The position numbers and the translations under genes were made by a program. The notes beneath the pieces are model-generated. The model was not told the origin of the DNA, searched no databases, and worked only from the letters and a program-made list of their open reading frames with translations. This document shows, piece after piece, positions 54,665 through 64,000 of a DNA stretch of 64,000 bases. The stretch lies in NCBI GenBank assembly GCA_964020155.1, contig OZ026563.1:3913940-3977939 (forward strand). Reading direction: 5' to 3'. The number at the start of each line of letters is the position of its first letter. Within the stretch, counting starts at the first letter, position 1. The stretch comes from Chondrilla cf. caribensis. Its lineage: Eukaryota > Porifera > Demospongiae > Chondrillida > Chondrillidae.

Positions 54665-56385
54665 GCTTGCTCTGTGCATGGGGTGAACTGTTTTGAAACC
54701 TGCTCACTGGAATATTTATATCAACTGCCTCGGACACTTGGCTTAATTTATAGTATGATTACGCTTAGTAAACAGCCAATTGGGTTTCTGAGGTGAAAAA
54801 CAATGACATGTTTAAGGACTCAGTTGGTCATGTTGTTTGTAATTATAACATAATTATGGACTGTAAACTCATGTTCATTATGCTGTTTATAATATTTACA
54901 TGACAGCAGTAGACTGCCTGTCGGATTGAGGCCATGCTCGTTATATTATTTGGAGACTGATCAGAATGTCTTCAGACGTATCTGGCTTGACCACTACTGG
55001 CACCTTGTATTCTGCTGAGTCAGCAATTCTTGAAAGCATGCAAGCCTGTTGATGTTATTGCTGTTATTTTCATACAAGTATGCTATTATTATGTTCTGAA
55101 GGTTTCTAGTGGGTTTCATCGTATGTACCTCTGGATCCTCTGAAGTGGTTGGGATATCTCAAGATGTGGAACATGGTTTACACTACCAACTGACAAAATT
55201 ATGTATGAGTATCAGAAAGTTTGTCGGACAATCAACAATGTTTGCACTGTGTATGTGCCCACAATCCAAAACATTACATGAACAATGCAATGCTGGTTCA
55301 GGGCACACTGTCAAGACTAACACATAACAACCACCTACAACTGCTCACTACAAATGACTCAGGTTGTTATGACAATAATATTATAGTGATGCATGAGTGA
55401 GACAATTGGGCCAAGCAGGCACTTGGAGGGATTCAGTTCATCATGTTGTTTATCTCCATAACATAATTAAAGACTGTTTCTCCTCAGATGGTCATGCTGC
55501 TTAAAGTGATTGCAGCTACAGTATATGACTTCAGCAGGTCATTATCAGCTGATGTTTACAACGTAAGTGCATCATGCATCATGCAATTTTGCAAAAGACC
55601 ACGCAGTGCAATTACATCTTTTATATTACACATCTACGTATTTTCTCTTGATACCTGTAGTACAATGCTGTAAAAGGGAATTTCCACATTGTTTGTATTT
55701 TGTAGAAAGCCAGCCATATAATATACTGTATACCACAATATAAACCAACATCATGCAATATTTCTCATATTTGCAATGATGGAGAACAGATATTTCTGGT
55801 CATGGGATGATAAGTAGTGCTACTTCTTTACCTAGCTGCAGTGAGGGGCTTGTGGATGACATCTCCTCCAAGACATGGTCCAAGAAACAATTATGTTACT
55901 AGAACAGGAAACTGATCAGCAGAGCTCAGAGATTGCCATTACGTACATACCTATAGATTACCTGTATATCCTATATTTATATGTACAGTATATACCTGCA
56001 TGGGAAGCCACAGTGTTGGTCAGCAGGACACAGCTGTAGGGATGACTACAGTGTCTGAAATCCATTACATATTGCTGATGCATTTCTATGTGGTTTATAT
56101 CATGCACCACCATATATGTAGTACTCTGCAAACAAGCAAGTTAGTACATTGTTAAGATACTGTACTCAATGTGTAATGTTGATATCACATAATTAATATA
56201 ATGTACCACGTTAATATCAACTTTATTAAAGTATTTCAGATTGATACAGTAACACAATGTGTTTTGAAGTTCAATAACAGCAAAGCCTATTCCAAACTCA
56301 TAATGTATTCAAAGAAGCTAGACAAGTATGTAAGTTTGAAAGAGTGTATCAATTGATCAATTGAGTCACTTTGCGAGGAACACTC
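54665..56385. promoter_or_regulatory. Gene B promoter, duplicated flanks, gene C 3' end
   Basis: Minus-strand GATATAAATATTCC (54709-54722) lies about 50 bp before the gene B start and is the best TATA candidate. The stretch 54790-54890 (AAGGACTCAGTTGGTCATGT, ATTATAACATAATTATGGAC) recurs upstream of gene C at 58555-58620, and a weaker third copy is at 55430-55520. The minus-strand AATAAA for gene C is at 56222-56227. No intact coding exon seen. Confidence 0.55.
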
Positions 56386-58412
56386 TTAAGCCACTCGTAT
56401 GTAGAGAAGTACATCAGTTGTAGCTGCTTCTTCACTGCCCACACTTTCACTACCACACCAGTTGAGGTCAACATTGTCGCTTGTGCTGGTACTAGTGGTA
56501 GCCTTGAACCATGGTTGATCGGGGTTGTTGCAACAACTGCTATATGACTGGCATATACTGGAACGGCTCCATAGTGGCCCATACCCAGTGTATAGACTAG
56601 AACCAGGGTTGTAATTGCCCTGATAGCCAGAGTCACAGTAGTAGTTAGTGCCTACTTGACTGAGAGCAGATGACGTGCTACCACGATTGTTACATGGGCA
56701 GTTTCCAGAATAACCATATGATGAACTACTGGGATATCGATATCCGATGACATACGACCATAGGTGGTTCTTACTACTTCCGTGAGTAACAGATATTCCT
56801 TCTCCATAGAATCCAATGCTGGGATTACTGCTCTGAAAGGCATCAGGATGTCCATACTGGTAGGCTTTAACAAAACCGCATACTTCAGTGTAATTCTTCC
56901 CAAAAGAATCAAAACTAACTGTAGAGCATGGTGAGCTCCTACGATAGCAATATCTCCCATTGCTGATATAAACGCGCTGTAGTGCTCCCGGACACTGACT
57001 GAAGCGTCTGTTCATGTTGATCTCCCCGATCCTCATCCATACTCCTCCCCCACAGTTGTATCCCGTCATGTAGCAATACACTCTGATTGCAGTGTTGTTC
57101 CTAGAACTGCGTATCCAGTAGTACCCATCTCCCCTCTGTGGGTTGTTATTGAAAATGTGCTGACAGTCATCCGCCGGGCTCTCACTGTTCATTCCCAATG
57201 TTGTTGTTTGTTTATGCATTTTCTCTATTTTTTCTGTAATGTCATTTATGACAATGTCCTTGAGTTGTTGGTATAGTTCTAATTTGATGCGTTTTTTAGT
57301 GTTGGAGTTGAGTGCAGTGGTTCCTGGAGGACCTGGCATTCCACGTGGTCCTTGTGGTCCATCATTTCCACTAACCCCTTGTCTTCCTGGTTGTCCTATG
57401 CATAATGTACATGACAGTAATATATAAGTTTGGTATACTGTACTGTGTGGGGGTGTATTGTACATGTGTGCATACAACTTGCATAGTGGTGCAACCAAGT
57501 CGGAATTCTCCCCAGGATGTTCTTGTGGGCAATGGTTAGGCCTAGTCATGCCATATGCCTGGTCCATAACCAGGGTATGGTGTGGATCAGTATTGTAATG
57601 ATAACCATAGGCGGAGGAATGGTTTGGCAAGTGGGGGCCTAAAGGCCATGGTGCTGAACTCACGATTAATTAATATTGCAATTATGTCCATGCATGCACT
57701 ACACTACATAGACATTCTTGGCCCCACCTTTGTGACGAGTGGGAGGGGGGAGCATGGCCCCCCTGCCCCCCCCCCCCCCTGTTCCACCACCTATGATAAT
57801 ACTAATATGAACTTAAGTGTGTGTTTGAAACATACCCATTACATTATGCAGCCTTGAGAATAATTAATGAATAAGCTGTATTTATAGCATTTACATTTTG
57901 TGAATATAACACGGCACTTTAGCTAACTACTGTGTGGTTCACTCTTACACTGTAGTCTGTACTCTCACCTGATAGACCTGCGTACCCTCTTGGACCTCGG
58001 ACACCCTCAGAACCTTGCACTCCAGGTGGACCAGGGAAGCCTGCATTACAGAGAAACAATGAGGTGATGTGACCCACCAAACACCTTTTGATGTGCATGC
58101 TTCCAATAATACATTGTGTAGTGTACTCTCTGGACTGTCATTGGTTGTGAAGTAACTATACTCACCACGTGGACCAACATCTCCTCTAGGTCCAGTTGGT
58201 CCTTTTACTCCTTGAGGTCCAGTAGGACCTGTGGGTCCTTCAATTCCCTGTGGTCCTGTAGGACCTTCCCTGCCATCACGTCCAGGTACCCCACGGAATG
58301 TGAATTGCAACTCAGTGACATTTCCAGCTTCAAACAGTGTATCCTCCAAGGAGAGGGTCCCTGACAGGAGAACTGTCAGAACTATTAAAGTGAAGGACTT
58401 GAGTTGGGCCAT
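56386..58412 (-). CDS. Short-chain collagen with fibrinogen-like cysteine-rich end, paralogue C
   Basis: Three exons, 442 residues: 58412-58166 (247 nt), 58040-57969 (72 nt), 57395-56386 (1010 nt). Signal peptide and Gly-X-Y region are nearly identical to A and B ([54 protein letters not shown]). The linker reads [19 protein letters not shown]. The end domain has the same cysteines and the [19 protein letters not shown] block, and ends VLLYIRVA. The variable loop reads [17 protein letters not shown] against [17 protein letters not shown] in B. B and C are closer to each other than to A in exon 3, which suggests the latest duplication made B and C. Confidence 0.87.
57728..57790. repeat. Poly-C block in intron 2 of gene C
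   Basis: GGAGGGGGGAGCATGGCCCC followed by C-runs. Slippage-prone low complexity. Confidence 0.75.
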
Positions 58413-59465
58413 GCTTACTCTGTGCATGAGGTGAACTGTTTTGAAACCTGCTCACTGGAATATTTAAATCAACTGCCACAAAGACTGTGTTATTATTATT
58501 ATTTTGACTATATAAGCAGCCAATGGAGTTTATAAGGTGGAAAACGACGACATGTTTAAGGACTCAGTTGGTCATGTTGTTTGTAATTATAACATAATTA
58601 TGGACTGTATCTCATGTTCATTAGGCTGTTTATAATAGTTACATGACAGCAGTAGACTGCCTGTTGTAGTGTGGCCATGCTGCTTGGAGCAATCATAAGC
58701 TGCTCATGATGGCTACAGGCGAATCTGGCTTGCTTGCCACTGCTGGCACCTGGCATTCTCCAGCCTCATTCTAAGACCAATTATCCACATCTGTTATTTT
58801 GAAATAGTGAGTTTTGTTGTAAAGCCTATTAAGCCATCAACTTTGGTTAACCTCCGCATGCATGGTAACCTTTCCATGCCATGTCATGAATCAGTTCATC
58901 AAATTGTCGGTATAACCACCTGCAACTGTTTACTGACACTACCCCGATTATACCTGTAGTGATACATGAGTGAGACTATTAGGCCAAGCATGATATGAAA
59001 TAAGATTCTGGCAAATTCAATGGCAAATCGTATGTGGTCGTGGTGGGTGGGAGCAGACAAAGATGACATTTGCAAGCATCTGAGAGCCACCAACCTTTGC
59101 GTGAGATGATCCAGAACCAAATGGAGAAGTGGGATTGGCATGGATGACAGAACCAGACAGGGCATGAGTGTACTAGACAATTATAATTATCTGACAACAA
59201 ATAATAATAATTATTAGGCTGCATGTAATAGACTAAGTGTCTTTCTCATTACTGTTACTAATATTATTTATTCCTTTAACTTGTATAATTAGTCTCTTTC
59301 TTCATCATCTCTTCTGTGAGTTATATGTACCACTATTCATTTTTCTGTTATTATCAATGGGATTATGGCTGTAAATTATATGCAGTAGTATTATTGACCC
59401 ATAGATAATGAAACTACGTAACCCGGATGAGGTGCTATAGGGGATTTCCCTAATCACGATTCAAA
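58413..59465. promoter_or_regulatory. Divergent region between collagen gene C and C2CD5
   Basis: Minus-strand GATTTAAATATTCC (58457-58470) is the TATA-like word of gene C. The block 58555-58690 is the flank shared with 54790-54950. C2CD5 starts at 59466 from a region with CTACGTAACCCGGATGAGG and no TATA. The interval 58800-59400 shows only AT-rich DNA with a TAATTATAATTATCTGACAA-type stretch. Confidence 0.5.
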
Positions 59466-59899
59466 ATGTCGGGAAGAGTGGATGTCTCTATTCTGGAAGC
59501 GAGAGATTTGCCTGTGATGGATCGTGCTAGTGAACTCACAGATGCTTTTGTAGAGGTGAATAATAGCGTAAAATCAAACCTTGTTTTTATGGTGGGCATT
59601 GAATAATATCTCGGGTTGAGCAAGGGTGAAACTAAAGTTACTACGTATCAGTGTCTCGATACGTTATGCGTATGTCATACTGTGCACAAGTAATACTCAT
59701 GACTCGCGCGCCTGGATGAGCAGCTGCGGCTGTGTCATATTTATGCAGATTCGCTTTGGCGGTCGGCAATACTCCACTGAAGTTTGTCAAAAGACTCTCA
59801 ACCCAACGTGGTCTTCTACCAAAGTCTATAAGTTTGAGGTGGATGACCGTACCATACAGGATGAACCAATACAGCTGAGGTACTCACACTTACACACTC

Positions 59900-59956
<57 letters not shown>

Positions 59957-62900
59957 GCACACACACACATGCATGCATACTTTTAAACAACATATAGAAT
60001 ACAACACATACCATACAATATGTTTGCATATAATTTTGTACTTACATGTAAACCACACTTTATACCCTCGCCTTGTGCACACACAGGATATTGGACTACG
60101 ACACCTACTCGGCCAGTGATACCATCGGCATGGTGTACATCGGACTCAATCCTCTGGTTGCTAGGGATGCCAGCTCCAACCTGGATGGGTGGTTCCCCAT
60201 CTACGACACCCTGCATGGGATAAGGGGCTCCCTGCATGTCAGAGTGAAGGTCAACATCTTCAGCGATCAACACTTCTTGAGGCAGTCTTCCTGTGGTGTG
60301 CAGTTTTTCACAAGTGAGATGGGACCAAGATCGTACTCATGTGAACTGTTGCTTGTTGGTTTTGCTGCACATGTTCGATTTTCGTGTATCTGGGTACGTG
60401 TGTCCATGTTCTTACTCACAGGTTCCAATTTGCCTCCATATCTGCAATTGGACACTGTCTATGGTTTCGTAGAAGAACTGGTTGTCAATGACGACCCTGA
60501 ATACCAGGTGAGATGCATGTAAGATGGAGGCATGCATGTGTATGAACAGTTGTGCTGTTCTATGTACTGTAGGTAACCCAGAAAATGTGTACCGTGTTGT
60601 GCTGTGTACTGTACTGTGTGTACTGTGTTGTCCTGTGTACTGTACTGTGTGTACCGTGTTGTCCTGTGTACTGTACTGTGTGTACTGTGTTGTGCTGTGT
60701 ACTGTACTGTGTGTACTGTGTTGTGCTGTGTACTGTACTGTGCTGTATATACTGTACTGTGTGTACTGTGTTGTGCTGTGTGTACTCAACTGTTCATAAG
60801 TATAGCAATACTTCACTGTATGTGTATGTACTGTACATGCATAAATCTTATACATGCTGTACATGTGTACATCACTATGCTACATGCAGTAGTCGAATGT
60901 TAGATTCTCTGCGTACTTTCTTTTGCTTGTAAAGTGGATTGACAAGATTCGTACTCCAAGAGCATCTAATGAAGCCAGACAACTGGTGTTCATGAAGTTG
61001 TCTGGAAAACTCCAACGCCAGATAGGACTGAAAGCAATGGAACTAGGAGGAAACACAGTACTGGGGTGAGGGGTACAGTGCTGGGGGGGGAACACTGTAC
61101 TGGGGTGAGGGACACAGTACTGGGGTGAGGGGCACAGTACTGGGGTGAGGGACACAGTACTGGGGTGAGGGGACACAGTACTGGGGGGGGAACACTGTAC
61201 TGGGGTGAGGGACACAGTACTGGGGTGAGGGGCACAGTACTGGGGTGAGGGACACAGTACTGGGGTGAGGGGACACAGTACTGGGGTGAGGGAACACTGT
61301 ACTGGGGTGAGGGACACAGTACTGGGGTGATGGGCACAGTACTGGGGTGAGGGACACAGTACTGGGGTGAGGGGACACAGTACTGGGGTGAGGGGACACA
61401 GTACTGGGGTGAGGGGTACAGTACTGGGGTGAGGGACACAGTACTGGGGTGAGGGAACACAGTACTGGGGTGAGGGGACACAGTACTGAGGTGAGGGGTA
61501 CAGTACTGGGGTGAGGGACACAGTACTGGGGTGAGGAAACACAGTACTGGGGTGAGGGACACAGTACTGGGATGGGGGGACACAGTACTGGGGTGAGGGA
61601 ACACAGTACTGGGGTGAGGGGCACAGTACTGAGGTGAGGGACACAGTACTGGGGTGAGGAAACACAGTACTGGGGTAAGGGAACACAGTACTGGGGTGAG
61701 CCCTGTGTAGTCCCTGGCAGTACATTGCTAGTAGCATACAGATGACAGCAGGTGAACAGCATTATTCACAGTACAAATGGTACGTAGGTACATGTTTTCT
61801 ATGCTGTTGACCTCTCTAGCATTGATATACTGTGTGCATACTACTCCATACTTTTGTATGCAATACTGTATGTGGGTGTAAGTGCTTATGTTTGGATTCC
61901 CACTGTCTACTGTGGTACGTACATTGCTGTTTTGCGGATGTTGTTGTGTTTCTCTCTGTTCGTTACTGTTTTCCCATCATTGCCATAGTTACCAGCAACA
62001 CTTTGATCTGGAAGGCGAGAGTGGTGTTGTGGTGAGAGGTGTGGGAACGGCTGTCACCACCTCCAGAGTGGCCGCCAGTGCCGCTCGGAACACTTCACCC
62101 TCGTCAGGGCAGGAAGTAGGACAGAATGATTTTCAGCAGATTCCGTGAGTCCGATTGTGTGTGTCAGCTCAGGTACTCGAACTCCTAGTACCCATGCTGT
62201 CAGTGAGGTTGCAGCCCAGAACCCATGTACATAGAATGTTCACCTTTTCCCACCATGTATCGTAGTTGCGTTCATGTACTGTGTATACGTAGTACCATAC
62301 CTGGTTTAGTGCATCTTGCTGGTGTAAAGGTGGGGTAAGGGCAGTCATTTCTATGTATGTGTACCAAAGAGTAAGACCCTTCAATTATCTGTCTAGGTCC
62401 GAGGAAAACATTTTACCACCAATGAGCTCCTCTTATGGGAGTGAGGGGATGAAACACTTTATGGTCACGCCCACATCCACGCCCATCAAGATCATGCGGC
62501 CCACAAGCACATCCACTGACTCCGATGGGCAAGACCTGGTCCACTCCGGACTGAAAGGTGGAACGAGTGGTGAGCTCATTGTGACAGACAGCCTGAGCAG
62601 CAGTGAACCGCAACACCACAGGGCACCCCAGGGGCTGAAGACAAAGGTAACGCGTGGACCTGTCCTGATATACCGTGTGTGTCGCAGGTCGAGTGGCTCG
62701 TATCACACCAACTATCCCTGTGGACCTGTCCTGGTGTGCTGTGTGTGTCGTAGGTCGAGTGGCTCTGGTGTACTGTGTGTGTCATAGGTCGAGTGGCTCG
62801 TACCACACCAACTATCCCTGTTTACCTGTCCTGGTGTACTATGTGTGTCATAGGTTGAGTGGCTCTGGTGTACTGTGTGTGTCGCAGGTCGAGTGGCTCG

Positions 62901-63603
62901 TATCACACCAACTATCTCTGTCGTTATGTCATTAGGAGTTCCCCTTCCTCACTCTCAAGTCCTTGCCTCCTGGTGCCGTGGTGGCTGTTGGAGGTGTGGT
63001 ATCGGCCCGTTCCGTCAAGCTACTTGATAGGTTCGACAATCCTGGTGAGATGGACTGTGTAAACATACAATGTACTTAACCCACTCTCCTTCACAATAGT
63101 GCTTTAGCCACACTCACACCAGTGCTTCACCCACACTCCCTCACACCAGTGCTTCACCCACACTCCCTCACACCAGTGCTTCACCCACACTCACCCTCAC
63201 ACTAGTACTTCACCCACACTCCCTCACACCAGTGCCTCACCCACACTCACCCTCACACCAGTGCTTCACCCACTCTCCCTCTCACCAGTGCCTCACCCAC
63301 ACTCACCCTCACACCAGTGCCTCACCCACACTCACCCTCACACCAGTGCTTCACCCACACTCACCCTCACACCAGTGCTTCACCCACACTCACCCTCACA
63401 CCAGTGCTTCACCCACACTCCCTCACACTACATAGTGCTACACCCACACTCACCCTCACATTGTACACCTCCACCTCCACACATACAGAGAATCCTCAGA
63501 CTCGTGACAGCTGGTGGAAGGAGGTCAGGTGTGAAGTGCGATCTCACATGAAAGCCTTCAGCTGCACTGAAGTTATGGGATATGCCGAGACCACCTCCAT
63601 CTG
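59466..63603 (+). CDS. C2CD5: C2CD5 (C2 domain-containing protein 5, CDP138), N-terminal part
   Basis: Nine exons, about 431 residues, cut by the right edge (the vertebrate protein is about 1000): 59466-59555, 59749-59879, 60087-60313, 60422-60507, 60935-61065, 61989-62144, 62397-62646, 62936-63044, 63489-63603. The C2 domain (residues ~1-110) begins MSGRVDVSILEARDLPVMDR and keeps ELTDAFVE, KTLNPTWSS, YDTYSASDTIGMVYI and GWFPIYDTLHGIRG, with acidic calcium-site residues. Then come family blocks: FRQSSCGV-like LRQSSCGVQFF, VYGFVEELVVNDDPEYQ, WIDKIRTPRASNEARQ, FDLEGESGVVVRGVGTA, FPFLTLKSFPPGAV and RDSWWKEVRCEVRSH. In vertebrates this calcium-dependent lipid-binding protein is an Akt substrate that helps GLUT4 vesicles fuse with the plasma membrane. 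Exon 5 ends inside the first unit of a splice-site minisatellite. Confidence 0.95.
59896..59975. repeat. (AC)n microsatellite
   Basis: About 28 CA units in C2CD5 intron 2, starting 16 bp after the donor. Confidence 0.93.
60585..60790. repeat. About 31-bp minisatellite (GTACTGTACTGTGTGTACTGTGTTGTGCTGT)n
   Basis: About six units in C2CD5 intron 4. All plus-strand frames are open (Cys/Val/Leu/Tyr repeats), an artefact. Confidence 0.9.
61052..61700. repeat. 17-19-bp minisatellite made of exon end plus 5' splice site
   Basis: About 32 tandem units of ACAGTACTGGGGTGAGGG. The first unit is the coding end of C2CD5 exon 5 (ACA GTA CTG GG) and its donor (GTGAGG). Counting by eye, 28 units keep GTGAG or GTAAG, one has GTGAT, and three have lost the GT. 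On the minus strand it gives 200-285-residue Pro/Ser/Tyr/Cys false frames in all three phases. Confidence 0.95.
62650..62930. repeat. Local tandem repeat in C2CD5 intron 7
   Basis: Repeated blocks GTGTGTCGCAGGTCGAGTGG, CTCGTATCACACCAACTATC and CTGGTGTACTGTGTGTGTCA in alternating order. Each unit carries a CAG/TAG|GTCGAG word that resembles a 3' splice site. Confidence 0.85.
63085..63475. repeat. About 28-bp minisatellite (CACACCAGTGCTTCACCCACACTCACCCT)n
   Basis: About 13 units of CACACCAGTGCTTCACCCAC followed by ACTCCCT or ACTCACCCT, in C2CD5 intron 8, ending just before the acceptor at 63488. Confidence 0.93.
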
Positions 63604-64000
63604 GTTAGTTACCTGGCTGGCAACCCACGTTCAGAATACACACACCATCTGCACCTCCCTGTGTACGTGCACACATCACACTGGCAGCTGTTGCAGTTGT
63701 GATAATGGTAATGATAATGAGAGCAATTAAGTGTGTTAACGACGATTAATTATTGGAGTTGGATCTTTGCATTCGTTTGGATCATATCAGTCGAGTGGTG
63801 GAGTCTTGAGTGATCTTATTAGTGTACATCTCCTGTATGCTGCCCGGTACCCTGTATGGTACCCAACACAATATATTGTGTGTGCTTACAATATAAAATG
63901 AAGGCTAATATATGAATACTTTATCTATGTATGTAGTACGTACATGTGTATATTATTTGTACATACAGCATGTACTGATGTGTGTTTCACTGTGTTTGAC
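63604..64000. other. C2CD5 intron 9, runs off the window
   Basis: Begins with donor GTTAGT. No further C2CD5 exon is visible before the edge. Contains TACGTACATGTG-type words only. Confidence 0.55.

Noticed and set aside
58899..59224. Minus-strand frames of 81-93 residues upstream of collagen gene C
   Set aside because: No signal peptide, domain, splice support or paralogue upstream of A or B; likely chance.
60880..61762. Three overlapping minus-strand frames of 200-285 residues with Pro-Ser-Tyr-Cys repeats
   Set aside because: All three phases are open because the unit lacks stops on that strand; it is the C2CD5 splice-site minisatellite read backwards.

Overview
The window is eukaryotic, almost certainly metazoan, DNA. 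Its genes are split into many short exons with GT..AG introns, open reading frames in intergenic DNA are only microsatellite artefacts, and there is no sign of bacterial operons. The gene set points to an early-branching animal, most likely a demosponge. It includes a GABA-B-like class C receptor, a tandem family of short collagens with a cysteine-rich end domain that I associate with sponges and anthozoans, a germline LOTUS/Tudor protein, and conserved bilaterian-type orthologues (RABL6, C2CD5). The species assignment is inference. The window is very rich in (AC)n/(GT)n tracts, minisatellites and short inverted-repeat (MITE-like) elements.

Layout, left to right. 1-1444: flank with repeats. 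1445-9658 (minus): TDRD5-like piRNA/germ-granule protein, 12 exons, three LOTUS domains and one Tudor. 9659-10206: shared promoter region. 10207-15476 (plus): secreted LRR-Ig protein. 16310-17801 (minus): small single-pass membrane protein, head-to-head with RABL6 with only 85 bp between the start codons. 17887-31655 (plus): RABL6 (RBEL1/PARF-type GTPase), complete in 15 exons. 31948-47412 (plus): class C GPCR of GABA-B type, starting about 290 bp after the RABL6 stop. 48582-49262 (minus): two exons of an unrecognised gene. 49692-51639, 52287-54664 and 56386-58412 (all minus): three tandem paralogues of a collagen triple-helix protein with a fibrinogen-like cysteine-rich end. 59466 to the right edge (plus): the N-terminal nine exons of C2CD5, cut by the window.

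Exon models were built by hand. For each gene the splice phases were checked to join in frame; exon sums are 992 (TDRD5-like), about 556 (LRR-Ig), 111 (small membrane protein), 579 (RABL6), about 960 (GPCR), and 438, 443 and 442 (collagens) residues. The genes do not form one pathway: this is ordinary compact metazoan gene order with two divergent promoters and one local gene-family expansion.

The most unusual structures are: a minisatellite at the end of C2CD5 exon 5 whose unit is a copy of the exon end plus its 5' splice site (about 32 units, 28 with an intact GTRAG donor); the three-gene collagen array with traces of further duplication; a sense-strand bias of TG tracts near donors and CA tracts near acceptors; and several MITE-like families seen in multiple copies.
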